Shown here piece after piece: positions 1 to 6,735 of a stretch of 22,532 nt of DNA (its first letter is position 1; each line of letters begins with the position of its first letter). The stretch spans positions 1 through 22,532 of the forward strand of contig DGSB01000078.1 of NCBI GenBank assembly GCA_002390045.1, given 5' to 3'. This stretch comes from Fibrobacter sp. UBA4373 (GTDB lineage: Bacteria > Fibrobacterota > Fibrobacteria > Fibrobacterales > Fibrobacteraceae). A program made the position numbers and the translations under genes. Below the pieces are notes generated by a model. It saw nothing but the letters and a program-made list of their open reading frames with translations, was not told the DNA's origin and did no database searches.

Positions 1-368
1 ATCCAGGTTCCTGTCGGTTCGCCGTCTTTGTAAAAATGTTCCCAAGCGAGGGTTCCGTCTTGAAAGAATCCTTTCCAAGTCCCTTGTTTTTTTCCGTTTG
101 AATAATCGCCTTGCGCTTGCACCTTGCCGTCGGTAAAAAATTCGGTCCAGGAACCTTCTCGAAGTCCGTTCTTGTAGACTCCGGTTTCTGCCAGATCGCC
201 GTGGGATGTCCAACGCTTGAACTCTCCGTGCGGCTGCCCGTCCTTGTAAGCGACTTGCGTCTTGCGAATCCCGTTGTAGTGAACCGTTTCGCGGACGTCT
301 TTTTCACTGCAAGCGGTGAAAAGCGCCCCGCAGAGGGCAAAAACGGCAAAATTTTGAAACCTGATCAT
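1..368 (-). CDS. MORN-repeat (YwqK-like) lipoprotein, C-terminus cut by window edge
   Basis: The minus strand reads from an ATG at 368 without a stop to the window edge, about 122 codons. The N-terminus is a lipoprotein signal (hydrophobic stretch, lipobox LFTAC, lipidated Cys20). After it come tandem repeats of about 22 residues of the type YKDGQPHGEFKRW, YKNGLREGSWTEF, YSNGKKQGTWKGF and YKDGEPTGTW, the MORN-variant pattern of the YwqK family. Such proteins are usually envelope-attached and of unknown biochemical role; some relatives are labelled antitoxins without strong proof. The gene is divergent from the membrane-protein gene at 402, with only 33 bp between the two start codons. No strong Shine-Dalgarno is visible. 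The family call is well supported; the function is unknown. Confidence 0.85.
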   Translation of the reverse strand, partial: MIRFQNFAVFALCGALFTACSEKDVRETVHYNGIRKTQVAYKDGQPHGEFKRWTSHGDLAETGVYKNGLREGSWTEFFTDGKVQAQGDYSNGKKQGTWKGFFQDGTLAWEHFYKDGEPTGTW

Positions 369-401
369 ATTTATAACTTAGAAAAAAGGTAATTTCGAAA
401 T

Positions 402-1193
402 ATGGTAGGGAATCGATTTCAGTCTATCTCGGAAATTTTGAAGAGCCGGATCAATACGCCTTTGGTGTGGGGAGTATTGCTTTTGACGCTCGTGCTGACG
501 ACGCTCTTTTATTTTTCACAAAAACAGCAAGTAGAAATTTACAGCCGTTATGTGGAAACGCTTTCGGATTACAAATTTTTTGAAACTCGGGTGATGCGTA
601 AAATGGAACAGATCCGTTTTAGCCCGGAAACGGATTCAACGCTTTTGATGTCTTCGCTGCGCGGTCTTCGAGAAACGGCAGTTTCGATTTATGCGGCTTC
701 GGAAAGCGCGCGTAAAGTGGAATGGATGCCTCCGGAACAGGATTTTTCGCTGTTTGAAACTTCGGTCCTAGGCTGGGTCGCATCGGTGCGCCGTTATGCG
801 CCTCTTCGCGCCAAGTGGCTTGAAGAGGAAAAAGCGCTTGTCCAGGATTTAAATCGTTGGAATTTGACGGGAGCACTCCCGCTTGTGGAATCTTTGGATC
901 AGGCGCGCACGGGTGCCCTGGTATCTGTGGATGAATCGATCCTCGGAGGGGTTCCGGAGTCTCTTGTCAAGCGTTACCGGAATCTCTTGGCGCGCAATGC
1001 GGAATTGTCTGCAATCTGGGATCGGATTGATAATGATGAATCCCTTGTGCGTTGTGAGAATCTTTTGCAAGCTTTTAAAATGCAGACGCTAAAGACGCGA
1101 GAAGTTAAATTCTGGATTCAACAGGTGTTTTATCTTGTGTCGATCGTTCTGCTCCTGTTCACGTTGTTTTTTGTTATTCGTTCGAGGAAGTAA
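402..1193 (+). CDS. Hypothetical membrane protein with two TM segments and an extracytoplasmic helical domain
   Basis: The protein has 263 residues. A hydrophobic segment lies at about residues 21-40 and a second at about 240-259, followed by a basic tail (RSRK). The roughly 200 residues between them are charged and mostly helical in character, so a periplasmic sensor-like or scaffold domain is plausible. No catalytic motif was recognised. An A-rich AAAAAAGG lies about 10 nt before the ATG. The gene abuts the next one with zero spacing (TAA at 1191-1193, ATG at 1194), so the two are very likely co-translated and may form a complex. I do not recognise the family. Confidence 0.8.
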   Translation: MVGNRFQSISEILKSRINTPLVWGVLLLTLVLTTLFYFSQKQQVEIYSRYVETLSDYKFFETRVMRKMEQIRFSPETDSTLLMSSLRGLRETAVSIYAASESARKVEWMPPEQDFSLFETSVLGWVASVRRYAPLRAKWLEEEKALVQDLNRWNLTGALPLVESLDQARTGALVSVDESILGGVPESLVKRYRNLLARNAELSAIWDRIDNDESLVRCENLLQAFKMQTLKTREVKFWIQQVFYLVSIVLLLFTLFFVIRSRK

Positions 1194-1700
1194 ATGTCTC
1201 GAAGCCTTCGCTTTCTTTTGATTGCATTCGCCGCGTTCTTTTGTTTTTTGGCGTCGTATCTTTTTTTGCATACGCTTCCATTTTACAAAAGCCTTTACGG
1301 CGAAGAAGACTTGTTCTACGGAAAGATTTCGTCGGTGTCGATTCCGCGAGGCTGGGCTGGGACGGGCGTGCCGTTATTTGACAAGACTTTCTTCTGCTTG
1401 AATGAAGACCGGGCTGCGGTTTTTACGCTCGCCTTGCCGACAGAATTGCAGTCGGAACTGGCCGAATGGATTTCTTTTTGGGCCGAGACGGGAACCCCTG
1501 CGCCGATTGAAGTTCGAGGCATCCGCGTGTCAAAAAAAGAATGGATTGTGACCGGCTTGCAAGGAAATGACGGCGCGCTGGATTCCGCGGAAATTTTCGA
1601 ATACCACTTGAGATCCGCGCTTTGGTATGCACTTCTAATTGCGGTATTCATAACCCTTTCGTTCCTTTCTTTGCGTCGTGCCTTAAAACGTCGAAAATGA
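1194..1700 (+). CDS. Hypothetical membrane protein, 168 aa, two TM segments
   Basis: It starts directly after the stop codon of the previous gene. A hydrophobic segment at about residues 5-27 is followed by an extracytoplasmic region of about 110 residues and a second membrane segment at about 142-161, ending in a very basic tail (RRALKRRK) that should stay in the cytoplasm. The topology copies that of the upstream protein, suggesting two partners in one membrane assembly. No family was recognised. Its TGA stop at 1698-1700 overlaps the ATG of the hydrolase gene (ATGA), a sign of translational coupling. Confidence 0.78.
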   Translation: MSRSLRFLLIAFAAFFCFLASYLFLHTLPFYKSLYGEEDLFYGKISSVSIPRGWAGTGVPLFDKTFFCLNEDRAAVFTLALPTELQSELAEWISFWAETGTPAPIEVRGIRVSKKEWIVTGLQGNDGALDSAEIFEYHLRSALWYALLIAVFITLSFLSLRRALKRRK

Positions 1701-2413
1701 AAACGTATTTCTTGGTTCTTTGCCTGGCGGTTCTTGCCGTGGCTTCTAAACCGGCTCCTTTCCGGGCGGATTCTTTGACGATTTCCGTAGGAACTTTTAC
1801 AAGTCCGTCTGCGGTTTGGCATAAAGGTTCGCCCAAGCATCCCCAGGTGTACGTCTGGTTCCACGGTGGCATGCAAAGCTCCAAATGTGCCAAAGGTTAC
1901 GAAGCGGGCGGCATGCTCGTCCCGTACCTTGAAAAATCCCAAAAGGAAAATATCGTCGTCAGCGTATCCGCTTGCAAGGAAAATCATTGGCTCACCCCGA
2001 CCGTTCTGAAGACCGTGGACGTCATGCTCGATTCCGTAGAAGCCCGCTTCCAGATTCAGATCGATACGGTTTCGCTTGTCGGCGTTTCGGACGGGGGACT
2101 TGGCATCGCGGGCTACACGCTTTACGGCAAACGCGCGGTGCGCGCAAGGCTTCTCGTCAGCACGAATCTTTCGGCGGTCTCCGACGCCCGGAACCTTTCG
2201 AAAGCGATTCGGGTGCGTCAGGGCTCCTGGACTTTTTTGCAGGGTGGCTCCGACCGCCTTTACCCGTCGAACCGGACAATGCCCTGGCTAGACGAATTTT
2301 GCTCTGTTTTAGGCGCTAAACAGTGCGTGATCCATTTTGATAACCGCGGCGAACACGACTGGTCCTGGTGGACTGCGAATCGCGAAGGCTGGATCCGCGA
2401 CTTTGTCCCTTGA
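1697..2413 (+). CDS. Exported alpha/beta-hydrolase (esterase/phospholipase-like)
   Basis: The start at 1697 overlaps the previous stop as ATGA and gives a clean signal peptide (MKTYFLVLCLAVLAVAS). An upstream in-frame start at 1622 lies inside the preceding gene and was rejected. The mature protein shows an HGG oxyanion-type motif (residues 56-58), a nucleophile elbow GVSDGG with Ser131, a likely acid Asp186 in GGSDRLYP, and a likely catalytic His220 in GEHDWSWW. These come in the right order for an alpha/beta-hydrolase triad. Length (238 aa) fits a small carboxylesterase or phospholipase-like enzyme. It probably acts in the periplasm or outside the cell; the substrate is unknown. In a rumen-type organism acyl esters on plant polymers are possible, but this is inference. 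Confidence 0.85.
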   Translation: MKTYFLVLCLAVLAVASKPAPFRADSLTISVGTFTSPSAVWHKGSPKHPQVYVWFHGGMQSSKCAKGYEAGGMLVPYLEKSQKENIVVSVSACKENHWLTPTVLKTVDVMLDSVEARFQIQIDTVSLVGVSDGGLGIAGYTLYGKRAVRARLLVSTNLSAVSDARNLSKAIRVRQGSWTFLQGGSDRLYPSNRTMPWLDEFCSVLGAKQCVIHFDNRGEHDWSWWTANREGWIRDFVP

Positions 2414-2437
2414 CAAAAGAATGGAATTTTTCAAAAT
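2410..2437 (+). promoter_or_regulatory. Promoter of tRNA-Leu
   Basis: A perfect -35 box TTGACA lies at 2410-2415, then a 16-nt spacer and a -10-like CAAAAT at 2432-2437 (4 of 6 consensus bases). Transcription would start near 2444, about 9 nt before the mature tRNA 5' end. The -35 box overlaps the TGA stop (2411-2413) of the upstream hydrolase gene. Confidence 0.55.
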
Positions 2438-2452
2438 TTGTTGCACACACTC

Positions 2453-2536
2453 GCGGGTGTGGCGGAATTGGTATACGCGCTAGATTCAGGTTCTAGTGTT
2501 CGCAAGGACATGAAGGTTCAAGTCCTTTCACCCGCA
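2453..2536 (+). tRNA. tRNA-Leu (anticodon CAG)
   Basis: It folds as a class II tRNA. The acceptor stem is GCGGGTG paired with CACCCGC, with discriminator A at 2536. The D arm holds GG in the loop, the anticodon stem is CTAGA/TCTAG around loop TTCAGGT (anticodon CAG at 2487-2489), and there is a long variable arm and a T arm with GGTTCAAGTCC. The long variable arm and anticodon agree on leucine, reading CUG codons. The 3' CCA is not encoded: TAA follows the discriminator, so CCA must be added after transcription. It has its own promoter and terminator. Confidence 0.97.
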
Positions 2537-2538
2537 TA

Positions 2539-2570
2539 AGTCTCGTCCCTCAAAAGACGGGACTTTTTTT
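2539..2570 (+). terminator. Rho-independent terminator of tRNA-Leu
   Basis: A 9-bp stem AGTCTCGTC / GACGGGACT (one G-U pair) with an 8-nt loop is followed by a run of seven T. It starts 3 nt after the tRNA. Confidence 0.9.
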
Positions 2571-2571
2571 A

Positions 2572-2590
2572 TGCGCATTCTTGAAGCGCA
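2572..2590. repeat. Short palindrome between terminator and lipoprotein gene
   Basis: TGCGC at 2572-2576 and GCGCA at 2586-2590 flank TTC and GAA, giving a near-perfect 19-nt inverted repeat with one unpaired base. It lies about 35 bp before the lipoprotein start. It could be an operator or a chance structure. Confidence 0.35.
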
Positions 2591-2623
2591 CTTTGCTTTG
2601 TGAAATTTTGAATTCATTATATT

Positions 2624-3055
2624 ATGGGCATGAAGACCTTGTTTGGAATTTTGACTGCTGTATTTCTGGCTCTCTTTTTTGTGGCTTGCGGAGACGGTAA
2701 TTCGTTTTCGACTTGTCAAGAAACTACCGTGGTGGGGCTTCGTTCTCTGAAGGCGGAAACGGAAACCGCTTCGTTTTGCCGCACCATTTATGGGGAAGTC
2801 TCTTATCAGTATACAGGGCGTTGCGCACGTAAAGGCTGCTTCTTTTTGTATGACGTGGATGAGAACGGGAATCGGGTGAAAGGCGATAGCATTTATCTGT
2901 CGGACACTTCTGCGTTCCCCAAAAAGTGGAAAGATCCAGACGCTGTTCATTTGACACGTGTGACGGGGGAATATTTCCCGAACAAGGATTATTCCTGTGA
3001 ATCCTTGGCTGACCAAGAATGCCAGCGGGCTTTTTATGTCGAAGACGTCGAATGA
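2624..3055 (+). CDS. Small Cys-rich lipoprotein, unknown function
   Basis: The protein has 143 residues. A type II signal peptide ends in FFVAC with lipidated Cys22 (Cys20 if translation starts at the second ATG, 2630). The mature part carries six more cysteines (in STC, SFC, GRC, KGC, YSC and QEC), compatible with three disulfides in the periplasm. No enzymatic motif is visible, and no family was recognised. Neither ATG has a good Shine-Dalgarno. The gene ends at the beginning of the acetyltransferase gene, so the two are probably one transcript, although a functional link is not obvious. Confidence 0.8.
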   Translation: MGMKTLFGILTAVFLALFFVACGDGNSFSTCQETTVVGLRSLKAETETASFCRTIYGEVSYQYTGRCARKGCFFLYDVDENGNRVKGDSIYLSDTSAFPKKWKDPDAVHLTRVTGEYFPNKDYSCESLADQECQRAFYVEDVE

Positions 3056-3065
3056 TTTGCATGAA

Positions 3066-3605
3066 ATGCCGGAAGAGGTTCTCGAAGGTGACCGCGTTGT
3101 ACTCGCCTTTTTGGATGACGAAGATTCGGAAGAGCTTTTGTATTTAGTGGATTCTTCCCGCGAAGAATTGGACGTTTTCCTTCCCTGGGTGGAATCCTTT
3201 TTGGAAATGGGGGATGCGTACAGTTCGATTTCTGCGTACAAGATGCAGCGGGACATGGCGAACGGCGGTGCTTTTGGAATCCGGAGAATTGAAGATGGAG
3301 CTCTCTTAGGCGAAGTCATTTTGCAATGGATCGATTGGAAAAACCGTTCCGTTTCGTTCGGCTATTTTTTAGGCTCGGAATTTTGGGGAGAAGGATATGC
3401 GACCGAAGCGGTGAAGCTGGCTTTGGATTATGTGCGCCGTTTAGGAATGCACCGGGTCGAAATCTCGGCTGCGGTGGAAAATAAACGAAGTTGCGATCTT
3501 GCGAAAAGGCTCGGCTTTGAACAGGAAGGTGTGGCGAAAGATGCGGAATTTTTGCATGGAAAGTGGCACGATATTGCCCGTTTTGCTCGAATTATCCCGA
3601 ATTAG
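3066..3605 (+). CDS. GNAT N-acetyltransferase, RimJ/RimL type
   Basis: The protein of about 179 residues begins like RimL-type enzymes (LEGDRVVLAFLDDEDSEEL). It has the central beta strands GEVILQWID and SVSFGYFLGSEFWGEGYA, the last being the acetyl-CoA pyrophosphate-binding motif with G-x-G, then VEISAAVENKRSCDLAKRLGFEQEGV, written here as separate parts VEISAAVEN, RSCDLAKRLG and FEQEG, the usual C-terminal GNAT signature. It should transfer an acetyl group from acetyl-CoA to an amine, often a protein N-terminus. In-frame starts exist at 2997 (GTG), 3036 (ATG) and 3066 (ATG). I prefer 3066 because it avoids overlap and matches the family N-terminus; 3036 is nearly as likely. The natural substrate cannot be told from sequence. 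Confidence 0.88.
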   Translation: MPEEVLEGDRVVLAFLDDEDSEELLYLVDSSREELDVFLPWVESFLEMGDAYSSISAYKMQRDMANGGAFGIRRIEDGALLGEVILQWIDWKNRSVSFGYFLGSEFWGEGYATEAVKLALDYVRRLGMHRVEISAAVENKRSCDLAKRLGFEQEGVAKDAEFLHGKWHDIARFARIIPN

Positions 3606-3637
3606 AATGTATTCTCTCGGTTACAAAGGTATACATT
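3606..3637. promoter_or_regulatory. Inverted repeat AATGTAT-N18-ATACATT upstream of the TIGR02147 gene
   Basis: Two 7-bp arms at 3606-3612 and 3631-3637 are exact inverted copies. They lie in the only spacer (82 bp) before the regulator-like gene at 3688. Arm spacing of 25 bp, centre to centre, would suit a dimeric DNA-binding protein. There is no T-run, so it is not a terminator. The role as an operator is a guess. Confidence 0.35.
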
Positions 3638-3687
3638 AAACCCCGATCGACCCTCGTCAATTTTCCGGAAACATCTATTTTATAGTT

Positions 3688-4539
3688 ATGGAAAAAAGTG
3701 CAGAAAAGGTGAATCCGTCCATGCCGGACGTTTTGCAATACACGAATTACCGTGTATTCCTGCACGACTATTACGCTTTTAAAAAATCCACATCGCCGGC
3801 GTTCAGCTTGCGCTTCTTTGCCGCGAAGGCTGGGCTTTCGAGCCATGCGCATTTGAAGCTTGTGATGGACGGAAAGCGGAACATTACCAAGAATACCGTT
3901 GTGAAAATCATCCAGGGGTTGAACCTGGTCGACGAACGGGCAACGTATTTTGAAAACCTTGTGTTTTTTAATCAGGCGAAAACGGATAAGGAGAAGGCGT
4001 TCTATTACGGAAAGCTTGTCAAGTCGACTCCGGGATCTCGTCTGCATAAGATGGACAAGGCGCAGTTCCGCATTTTTACGGAATGGTATCATTCCGTGAT
4101 TCGGGAAATGGTGGAACTCCGAGGCTTTAATCCGGCTCCGGAATGGATATCGAGACGGTTGGGCGGAACGATTTCCCCTGCCCAGGCTGCTGAATCCTTA
4201 AAGCTTTTGACCTCTCTCGGTCTGATTTCCAAAACGGCAAACGGCTATCGCCAGTCGCAGTCCTTGATTACGACGGACGACGAAGTGAATGACCTGCTCG
4301 TGAAGCAGTATCATGGACAAATGCTCGACTTGGCCAAGACGTCGATGGAAAATGTTTCTGCGGAAAAACGGGATATTTCTGCCGTCACTTTTGCGATTCA
4401 GCGCAAAGATTTCCCTGCTTTAAAAAAACATTTACAACTAATGCGAAAAGAACTATTAGATTTCTCTAGTGAAGCGGGTTCTGGCGAGGATGTTGTTCAA
4501 GTGAACATCCAGCTGTTCCCATTGACGCGAGGAATGTAA
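3688..4539 (+). CDS. TIGR02147-family protein (DUF4423-like), putative regulator
   Basis: The 283-residue protein has the hallmarks of TIGR02147, a family found as many paralogues in Fibrobacter. The N-terminus has YTNYRVFLHDYYAFKK, a helix-turn-helix-like stretch at about 40-80 (FAAKAGLSSHAHLKLVMDGK, then NLVDERATYFENLVFFNQA), and then a winged-helix-like region at about 150-195. No signal peptide is present, so it is cytoplasmic. The family has no established function; the helix-turn-helix-like parts suggest a DNA-binding regulator. Its TAA shares a base with the ATG of the lipoprotein gene at 4539 (TAATG), so the pair is translationally coupled. An inverted repeat sits upstream. Family assignment is firm, function is inferred. 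Confidence 0.92.
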   Translation: MEKSAEKVNPSMPDVLQYTNYRVFLHDYYAFKKSTSPAFSLRFFAAKAGLSSHAHLKLVMDGKRNITKNTVVKIIQGLNLVDERATYFENLVFFNQAKTDKEKAFYYGKLVKSTPGSRLHKMDKAQFRIFTEWYHSVIREMVELRGFNPAPEWISRRLGGTISPAQAAESLKLLTSLGLISKTANGYRQSQSLITTDDEVNDLLVKQYHGQMLDLAKTSMENVSAEKRDISAVTFAIQRKDFPALKKHLQLMRKELLDFSSEAGSGEDVVQVNIQLFPLTRGM

Positions 4540-5762
4540 TGCGGTTTGGTAGATTCTTACAGGGTGCGTTAGGCGTGTACGCCTTTGGGCTTATGGCGTG
4601 CACTTCTTCGGAGCATGCGGGAATTGAAATTGGAAATCCGGAAGTCCAGGCGCATTCTTTTTCGGCACACTTCTTTGTGGATTATGGATTCGGTGATCAG
4701 GCGGATTCTGTACAGTTAGATGGATTGAAACTTTCCCTTTCTAAGATTTCTGCTTATTCAAGCTATTATATCTATGTGAGCTTTGATGCGGAAGACGGTT
4801 TGACTTTGTGGCCGGATGTGGCATCGGACGCTCCGATGACGATTGCGTTTACGGAAGATTCAACGACAACGATCGATGACTGGATGCGCGCCTTTGGAGA
4901 TATTTCCATTGATGACGAAGGCCTGTTGAAGGAAATCGGTGCGCATTTTGCTCCGGTCGCTCTTGCCCCTCAGGTGACGGGCACTCTCAAAATGGCCGAC
5001 AAAAACGTTCCGTTTGTATTCTCTCTTGCCGGGCTCGATTCGTTTGAACTTCGCTATATGCAGGATCGACTGGATACGGCTGAAAATGGAGAGATTTCCT
5101 TGATGGTACGCTTCTCGGTTCCGACGTGGACAGAGGGCCTTTCGATGACGATGTCTGCTCTCGACGGGGATACGGTTCGTTTCGATGCCTTGCACAATAC
5201 AGTTCTTTGGGATTCTTTGACGGCTCGCTTTGTGGAAGCCTTCAGGGCTTCGCATTATGAAACGTATTTTGCGAACGGAACTTCGGAAGACGAATATGCG
5301 GAAGATCTTTTAGACCGCTATGATGTAATTGATTCCAACTGGGTTTCGAACGGAACTTTTGTAAACGGCGACGATTGGATTCTAGTGCGCCAGCTCGGCG
5401 GTTATGCGGATTCTTCCGTTGCGAATAATACGATGACGGTGAATGTGACGTATCCTGGTCCGTACAGCTACAGCGTGCAGTTGATTCACGAAGATATTCC
5501 GCTGTTGAAAGGCCGCAAGTACAAACTCATTTTCACCGCTTATGCGAAGGATTCTGCAAATGTAACGGTACGCATTGGCTCATACAGCACCTACGATACC
5601 GAAGCTTTCCAGAAGCATGTGACGATGGAACCGATTTGGCGCTCGTATGAATTTGAATATACAGCGTTGGTCGATGATCTTTTTGCCCGCTTGGAATTCA
5701 ACTTGGGCAAAAATCAAACGAAGTATCAATTCAAGGATGTGAAAATTTATCGCATTGACTGA
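4539..5762 (+). CDS. Lipoprotein with C-terminal CBM4/9-like carbohydrate-binding domain
   Basis: The protein has 407 residues. A signal peptide ends in LMAC with lipidated Cys21, followed by the short motif IEIGNPEVQ. Residues about 35-255 form a beta-rich region of unknown family. Residues about 262-405 look like a CBM4/9-type jelly roll: WVSNGTFVNGDDW, YSVQLIHEDIPLLKGRKYKL, TVRIGSY, a late Phe/Glu-rich strand FEYTALVDD and the closing KYQFKDVKIYRID. A surface lipoprotein that binds polysaccharide is likely. It is coupled to the TIGR02147 gene by a one-base overlap. It converges on the next gene with only 9 bp between stop codons, and no terminator is visible there. The CBM call is by pattern and not certain. 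Confidence 0.82.
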   Translation: MRFGRFLQGALGVYAFGLMACTSSEHAGIEIGNPEVQAHSFSAHFFVDYGFGDQADSVQLDGLKLSLSKISAYSSYYIYVSFDAEDGLTLWPDVASDAPMTIAFTEDSTTTIDDWMRAFGDISIDDEGLLKEIGAHFAPVALAPQVTGTLKMADKNVPFVFSLAGLDSFELRYMQDRLDTAENGEISLMVRFSVPTWTEGLSMTMSALDGDTVRFDALHNTVLWDSLTARFVEAFRASHYETYFANGTSEDEYAEDLLDRYDVIDSNWVSNGTFVNGDDWILVRQLGGYADSSVANNTMTVNVTYPGPYSYSVQLIHEDIPLLKGRKYKLIFTAYAKDSANVTVRIGSYSTYDTEAFQKHVTMEPIWRSYEFEYTALVDDLFARLEFNLGKNQTKYQFKDVKIYRID

Positions 5763-5771
5763 TGGGCCTCT

Positions 5772-6725
5772 TTAGAACTCGGGCATCTTGAATTTGCCGT
5801 AAAGCTCTCTTCCGTCAAAAACCCAGACGACGACTTTTTTCCCTTTTAAGAATTTGGATCGATTCTTGAACAGGGTCGGACCGAGGTTCCCACCGCCGAT
5901 ACGGCTGCGGGTAAAGGTTTTGAATCCGGTCGCCTGAGCGATGAAGGCGCCGATGTTGGAGGCGAAATTCCAACAGTAGTCCGCATTGCTGTCGCCGATA
6001 ATCACGATAGGGGCGTCTTTTGAACCCCGGTAGTTTCGACCCTTCGCGTCAACGGTCTTTAACAGGTGTACGTCGTAATCGGGGTAGGTATCGTATTTGA
6101 GGTGATACAGGTTTCCTGAGCCCGGAACGATCGTGTCGCGCAAGTACCACTTCTTTTTGGGAAGGTCTAGGTTCATCTGGTTGATGGTGTCAGCGATCAT
6201 CTGGGCGAGGGTATAGCGACCGGCGCTCGTGTAATGGCTTTCGTATGCTTCGAACATGGGCGTCTCTTCGTTTCTTTCTAAAAATTCATCGACCGCATCG
6301 ATGACGATGACGCCTTGCTCTTGTAATGCATCGATCCAGTTTTCGTATTCCGGAGCGATGATTCCGTCGGAAAGTTCGTTGGAATAATGTTCGGATGCGA
6401 TTTGCAGTTTGTCGGGAACGGGAGCGACGATGAGGGTAATGCCGCGCTTTTTGAGGGAGTCGTTGAAGGCGATGAACGCTTGCTGGTTATCGTCCCAGTC
6501 GACGACGAGATTGACGAGGCTTTCTTGCAGGAAAATCCAGTTGTCTTCTCCGGTGACGGCGCAACGGACTTCTTTCAGAAGTCCTCCGCATTTTTGCAGG
6601 TCTTTGCGGATGAGGCGTTGAATGTTGTCGGGAATGCCCGGGCGATTGAAAAAAAAGAGTGCAGAAAGGATGCTGAGAACGGAGCAAATTCCTAGAAAAA
6701 AACGGAAACCTTTTTTATGTATCAT
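5772..6725 (-). CDS. AlgJ/AlgX-like SGNH-fold protein (putative polysaccharide O-acetyltransferase)
   Basis: The 317-residue protein has an uncleaved N-terminal membrane anchor (about residues 8-26), then the layout of AlgX/AlgJ acetyltransferase domains: GEDNWIFLQ, ITLIVAPVPDKLQI, a catalytic-type ESHYTSAGRY (residues 162-171, equal to the usual DxHW block), and the nucleophile block VIIGDSNADY with Ser246. Glu162 stands where family members usually have Asp. Relatives move acetyl groups to exopolysaccharide in the periplasm, normally together with an MBOAT protein, which is absent here. The start codon is preceded by AGGA with about 8-nt spacing, and that site lies at the very end of the EamA gene only 10 bp upstream, so the two are co-transcribed. 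Confidence 0.75.
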   Translation of the reverse strand: MIHKKGFRFFLGICSVLSILSALFFFNRPGIPDNIQRLIRKDLQKCGGLLKEVRCAVTGEDNWIFLQESLVNLVVDWDDNQQAFIAFNDSLKKRGITLIVAPVPDKLQIASEHYSNELSDGIIAPEYENWIDALQEQGVIVIDAVDEFLERNEETPMFEAYESHYTSAGRYTLAQMIADTINQMNLDLPKKKWYLRDTIVPGSGNLYHLKYDTYPDYDVHLLKTVDAKGRNYRGSKDAPIVIIGDSNADYCWNFASNIGAFIAQATGFKTFTRSRIGGGNLGPTLFKNRSKFLKGKKVVVWVFDGRELYGKFKMPEF

Positions 6726-6735
6726 TGAAAAAATC

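Noticed and set aside
1622..1696. Longer start for the alpha/beta-hydrolase
   Set aside because: It would overlap the upstream gene by 79 bp and bury the clear signal peptide that starts at 1697.
2528..3319. 263-codon open frame on the minus strand
   Set aside because: It runs through the tRNA 3' end, the terminator, the lipoprotein and the GNAT gene in reverse; composition is Ser/Lys-rich and without motifs.
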